Assembly: GCA_026392155.1 (NCBI GenBank)
Contig: JAPLCP010000182.1
Coordinates: 1 to 64,000 of the forward strand
From: Armatimonadota bacterium
GTDB lineage: Bacteria; Armatimonadota; Armatimonadia; Armatimonadales; Armatimonadaceae
DNA length: 64,000 nucleotides
Direction: 5' to 3'
Both the position numbers and the translations under genes were made by a program. The notes under the pieces were generated by a model. The model worked only from the letters and a program-made list of their open reading frames with translations, was not told the origin of the DNA and made no database searches. This document shows positions 62,144-64,000 of the stretch, piece by piece (position 1 is the first letter of the stretch; every line of letters starts with the position of its first letter).

Positions 62144-63406
62144 TTAGCCGCGGCTCAGCGTGATGACGCGATCGCCAATCTGAATCACCACATGCCCACT
62201 CTGGATCTGGTACGAGCCGAGCAAGTAGAGGCCGTTGTCCTCACAGAAGGCGATCTTACCGTTGCTAGCTGCCCAGAGACCACTGGTGCGCTCGACAGTA
62301 TCGCCTGAGTCGAGCGAGACGCCTTGGCCAATCGCGATGGTACGCGACCAGCGGCTCTCCAGGAACTTCCCGTCGCCGCTGAGCTGGTAGGTGGTGCTGC
62401 TATCGGTGACACTTGAGGCTTGCTGCCGTCCTACGGCATCGCGCGCATCGCGGGACTTGGTGGCCGTTGTTCCCTTCCAGCTTCCCAGGAGACGACTATC
62501 CCGCTCCGGAGCGCTGGCACTCACCGCCGCGAGAGCACTTTGGAGCGCCGCCTCTCGTGGGGCGATCTTGGCCTTGAGGCCCAGCGCGAGCACGGCCGCA
62601 ATCTGTCCCTTGGGCTCCGAGAAGAGGCAGCGGGCATAGATGCTACTGCCACGCCCATTGTTTCCCTGAAACGTCAGGCCGTTGCTGTCTTGGCCAGTAC
62701 GCTGGAACGTAATTCCCTTGCCAAGAATCAGCCCCCCCTCGCCGCCTGCTCCATTGAGTACCAGCTCCGTAAACTGTCCCAGACGGGGATCGGTCTTGCT
62801 GGTGACTCCATTTGCCTCGCCTACTAAGAGAAGATAGGTCTCATCGCCATCAAGCTTGGTGGCTCCGGGAGGGAGCAGGGCCAGAACCGGCCCATACGCC
62901 TGCACCTTCCAGCCCTTGGGGAGCCCGATCTTTAGCCCCGCAGGGTGCTGGTAGGCTCCCGCCAGCGTGGGAGTCGCACGGGGTTTGGAGGTGGTGCTTG
63001 GCTTGCTCGTGGGAGGATTGGCAGGCTTGGGCTTTGTTGGCTTGGGGGCTTCTTCAGGGACGGCTCCGCCGGTGCGGCTGAGGCTCATCACTTCTTCTTC
63101 GTTGCCAAACTTCATCACAAACTCGATCCCGGCTCCCTTGCGGCGAATCTCAAACGGGAGATTGATACCTTGGTAGGTGAACTGTCCGGTGAGCTTCTTA
63201 CCATCGGGCGAGGTGGTGCCTGAGAGAGTAGCCGTTGAGGAGCCATCGTGAAAGGTTCCCGTGACCCCGCCGCTCCCGTCTTGCTTTAAGGTGACTTTGA
63301 TGTTGCCACCGTCTTGCTTGCCGGTGTAGTCGCCAGAGAAACTCTGGAGGTGCGCAGGAGCCGCAGCGATGAGTGCGGGTAATGCTAGGGGAAGAAATAA
63401 AGTCAT
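62144..63406 (-). CDS. Exported hypothetical protein
   Basis: MTLFLPLALPALIAAAPAHLQSFSGDYTGKQDGGNIKVTLKQDG... Confidence 0.75.
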   Translation of the reverse strand: MTLFLPLALPALIAAAPAHLQSFSGDYTGKQDGGNIKVTLKQDGSGGVTGTFHDGSSTATLSGTTSPDGKKLTGQFTYQGINLPFEIRRKGAGIEFVMKFGNEEEVMSLSRTGGAVPEEAPKPTKPKPANPPTSKPSTTSKPRATPTLAGAYQHPAGLKIGLPKGWKVQAYGPVLALLPPGATKLDGDETYLLLVGEANGVTSKTDPRLGQFTELVLNGAGGEGGLILGKGITFQRTGQDSNGLTFQGNNGRGSSIYARCLFSEPKGQIAAVLALGLKAKIAPREAALQSALAAVSASAPERDSRLLGSWKGTTATKSRDARDAVGRQQASSVTDSSTTYQLSGDGKFLESRWSRTIAIGQGVSLDSGDTVERTSGLWAASNGKIAFCEDNGLYLLGSYQIQSGHVVIQIGDRVITLSRG

Positions 63407-63408
63407 GA

Positions 63409-63999
63409 CTAGTATCCTTTCCAGCCTCCGCCACCGCTGCCAACCATGACGCGCACTTCGAAGGTGTGCTTCCACCAGCCGGTGCGCAGATCTTCGGCAT
63501 TGGGGCCGGGGGCGTTGGACGAGAGATAGACGGCGCTTCTGTACTCGCCCCCTGCCAGGCGCGCCGCCGAGACGACAAAGCCGATCTTGACACTGGCTCC
63601 AGGGGGCAACACTAAAGGGAGTGTGGTCGGGCGGACATTGAGCCAGGCATGCTGAGTGGCGACCATCCGAATCAGAAGGGTCGCGTCCCCCTCGTTCTTG
63701 GCTTCAATTGCCATAAGTCCACCGCCACCCTGAGGCACCAGCGGACGATCGGGCTGGCTACAGACCAGCTTGGCGATTCCTTTGGTGGGGGCGGGAGTGT
63801 TCTGCTCGGTGAGCGCGGGGACGATGGTCTTGGGCAAGTCCCCAAAGAGCGGCGGAGGGAGCCCTGGCTGTCCTGGTGCCTGCGAGGCAATCGTGGCGAC
63901 GGCGGTTGCGTTTTGGCGCGGCAAGGGGGCCGTTGCTAGCCTCTCCAGGCCAGAGAGAACTTCTCGCAGGCCGGAGATTGTCTCACAGCGCAGGGTGAT
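63409..63999 (-). CDS. Hypothetical protein, N-terminus off window
   Basis: Frame of track ORF 63409-63924 stays open to the window edge: ITLRCETISGLREVLSGLERLATAPLPRQNATAV... Confidence 0.75.
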   Translation of the reverse strand: MTLRCETISGLREVLSGLERLATAPLPRQNATAVATIASQAPGQPGLPPPLFGDLPKTIVPALTEQNTPAPTKGIAKLVCSQPDRPLVPQGGGGLMAIEAKNEGDATLLIRMVATQHAWLNVRPTTLPLVLPPGASVKIGFVVSAARLAGGEYRSAVYLSSNAPGPNAEDLRTGWWKHTFEVRVMVGSGGGGWKGY

Positions 64000-64000
64000 C

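Noticed and set aside
1-64000. Prophage, transposase, toxin-antitoxin or defence island
   Set aside because: No integrase, transposase, phage structural, restriction or recognisable TA proteins among the supported CDS.

Overview
64 kb of densely packed bacterial chromosome. The DUF1559/prepilin-type protein, PEP-CTERM protein and GH78/GH20 enzymes suggest an Armatimonadota-like organism; this taxonomic guess is inference only. I support about 55 CDS and one tRNA-Arg. I saw no rRNA, CRISPR array, prophage or transposase. Most content is housekeeping or secretory: STK/PP2C, HolB, RsmE, GreA, GrpE, TatD, sigma factors, MrfA-like helicase, SelO, S41/M61/M23 peptidases, GH78/GH20, TlpA, TPR. The main observations are: (1) a translationally coupled operon with an Lgt-like acyltransferase, a zinc-ribbon membrane protein and a tetraether-lipid-synthase-like radical SAM enzyme; (2) many start codons preceded 5-7 nt by a TANNNT -10 box, consistent with widespread leaderless mRNAs, including back-to-back promoters in a 31 bp gap; (3) G/C-rich palindromic elements, two of them inside reading frames; (4) a 16-nt tandem duplication that removes the natural stop of a carboxylate-amine ligase gene and extends it about 70 codons into the next gene; (5) several genes broken by single-base changes or a small deletion; (6) a 21-bp-period repeat that is both helically phased and an in-frame heptapeptide repeat; (7) paired GTGAT-N4-ATCAC dyads; (8) a flavinylation-type ApbE/DUF2271/PepSY/EF-hand cluster; (9) SelO coupled to a ligase-less Pnkp-like protein. 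All family calls come from reading motifs in the provided translations; no database search was run.
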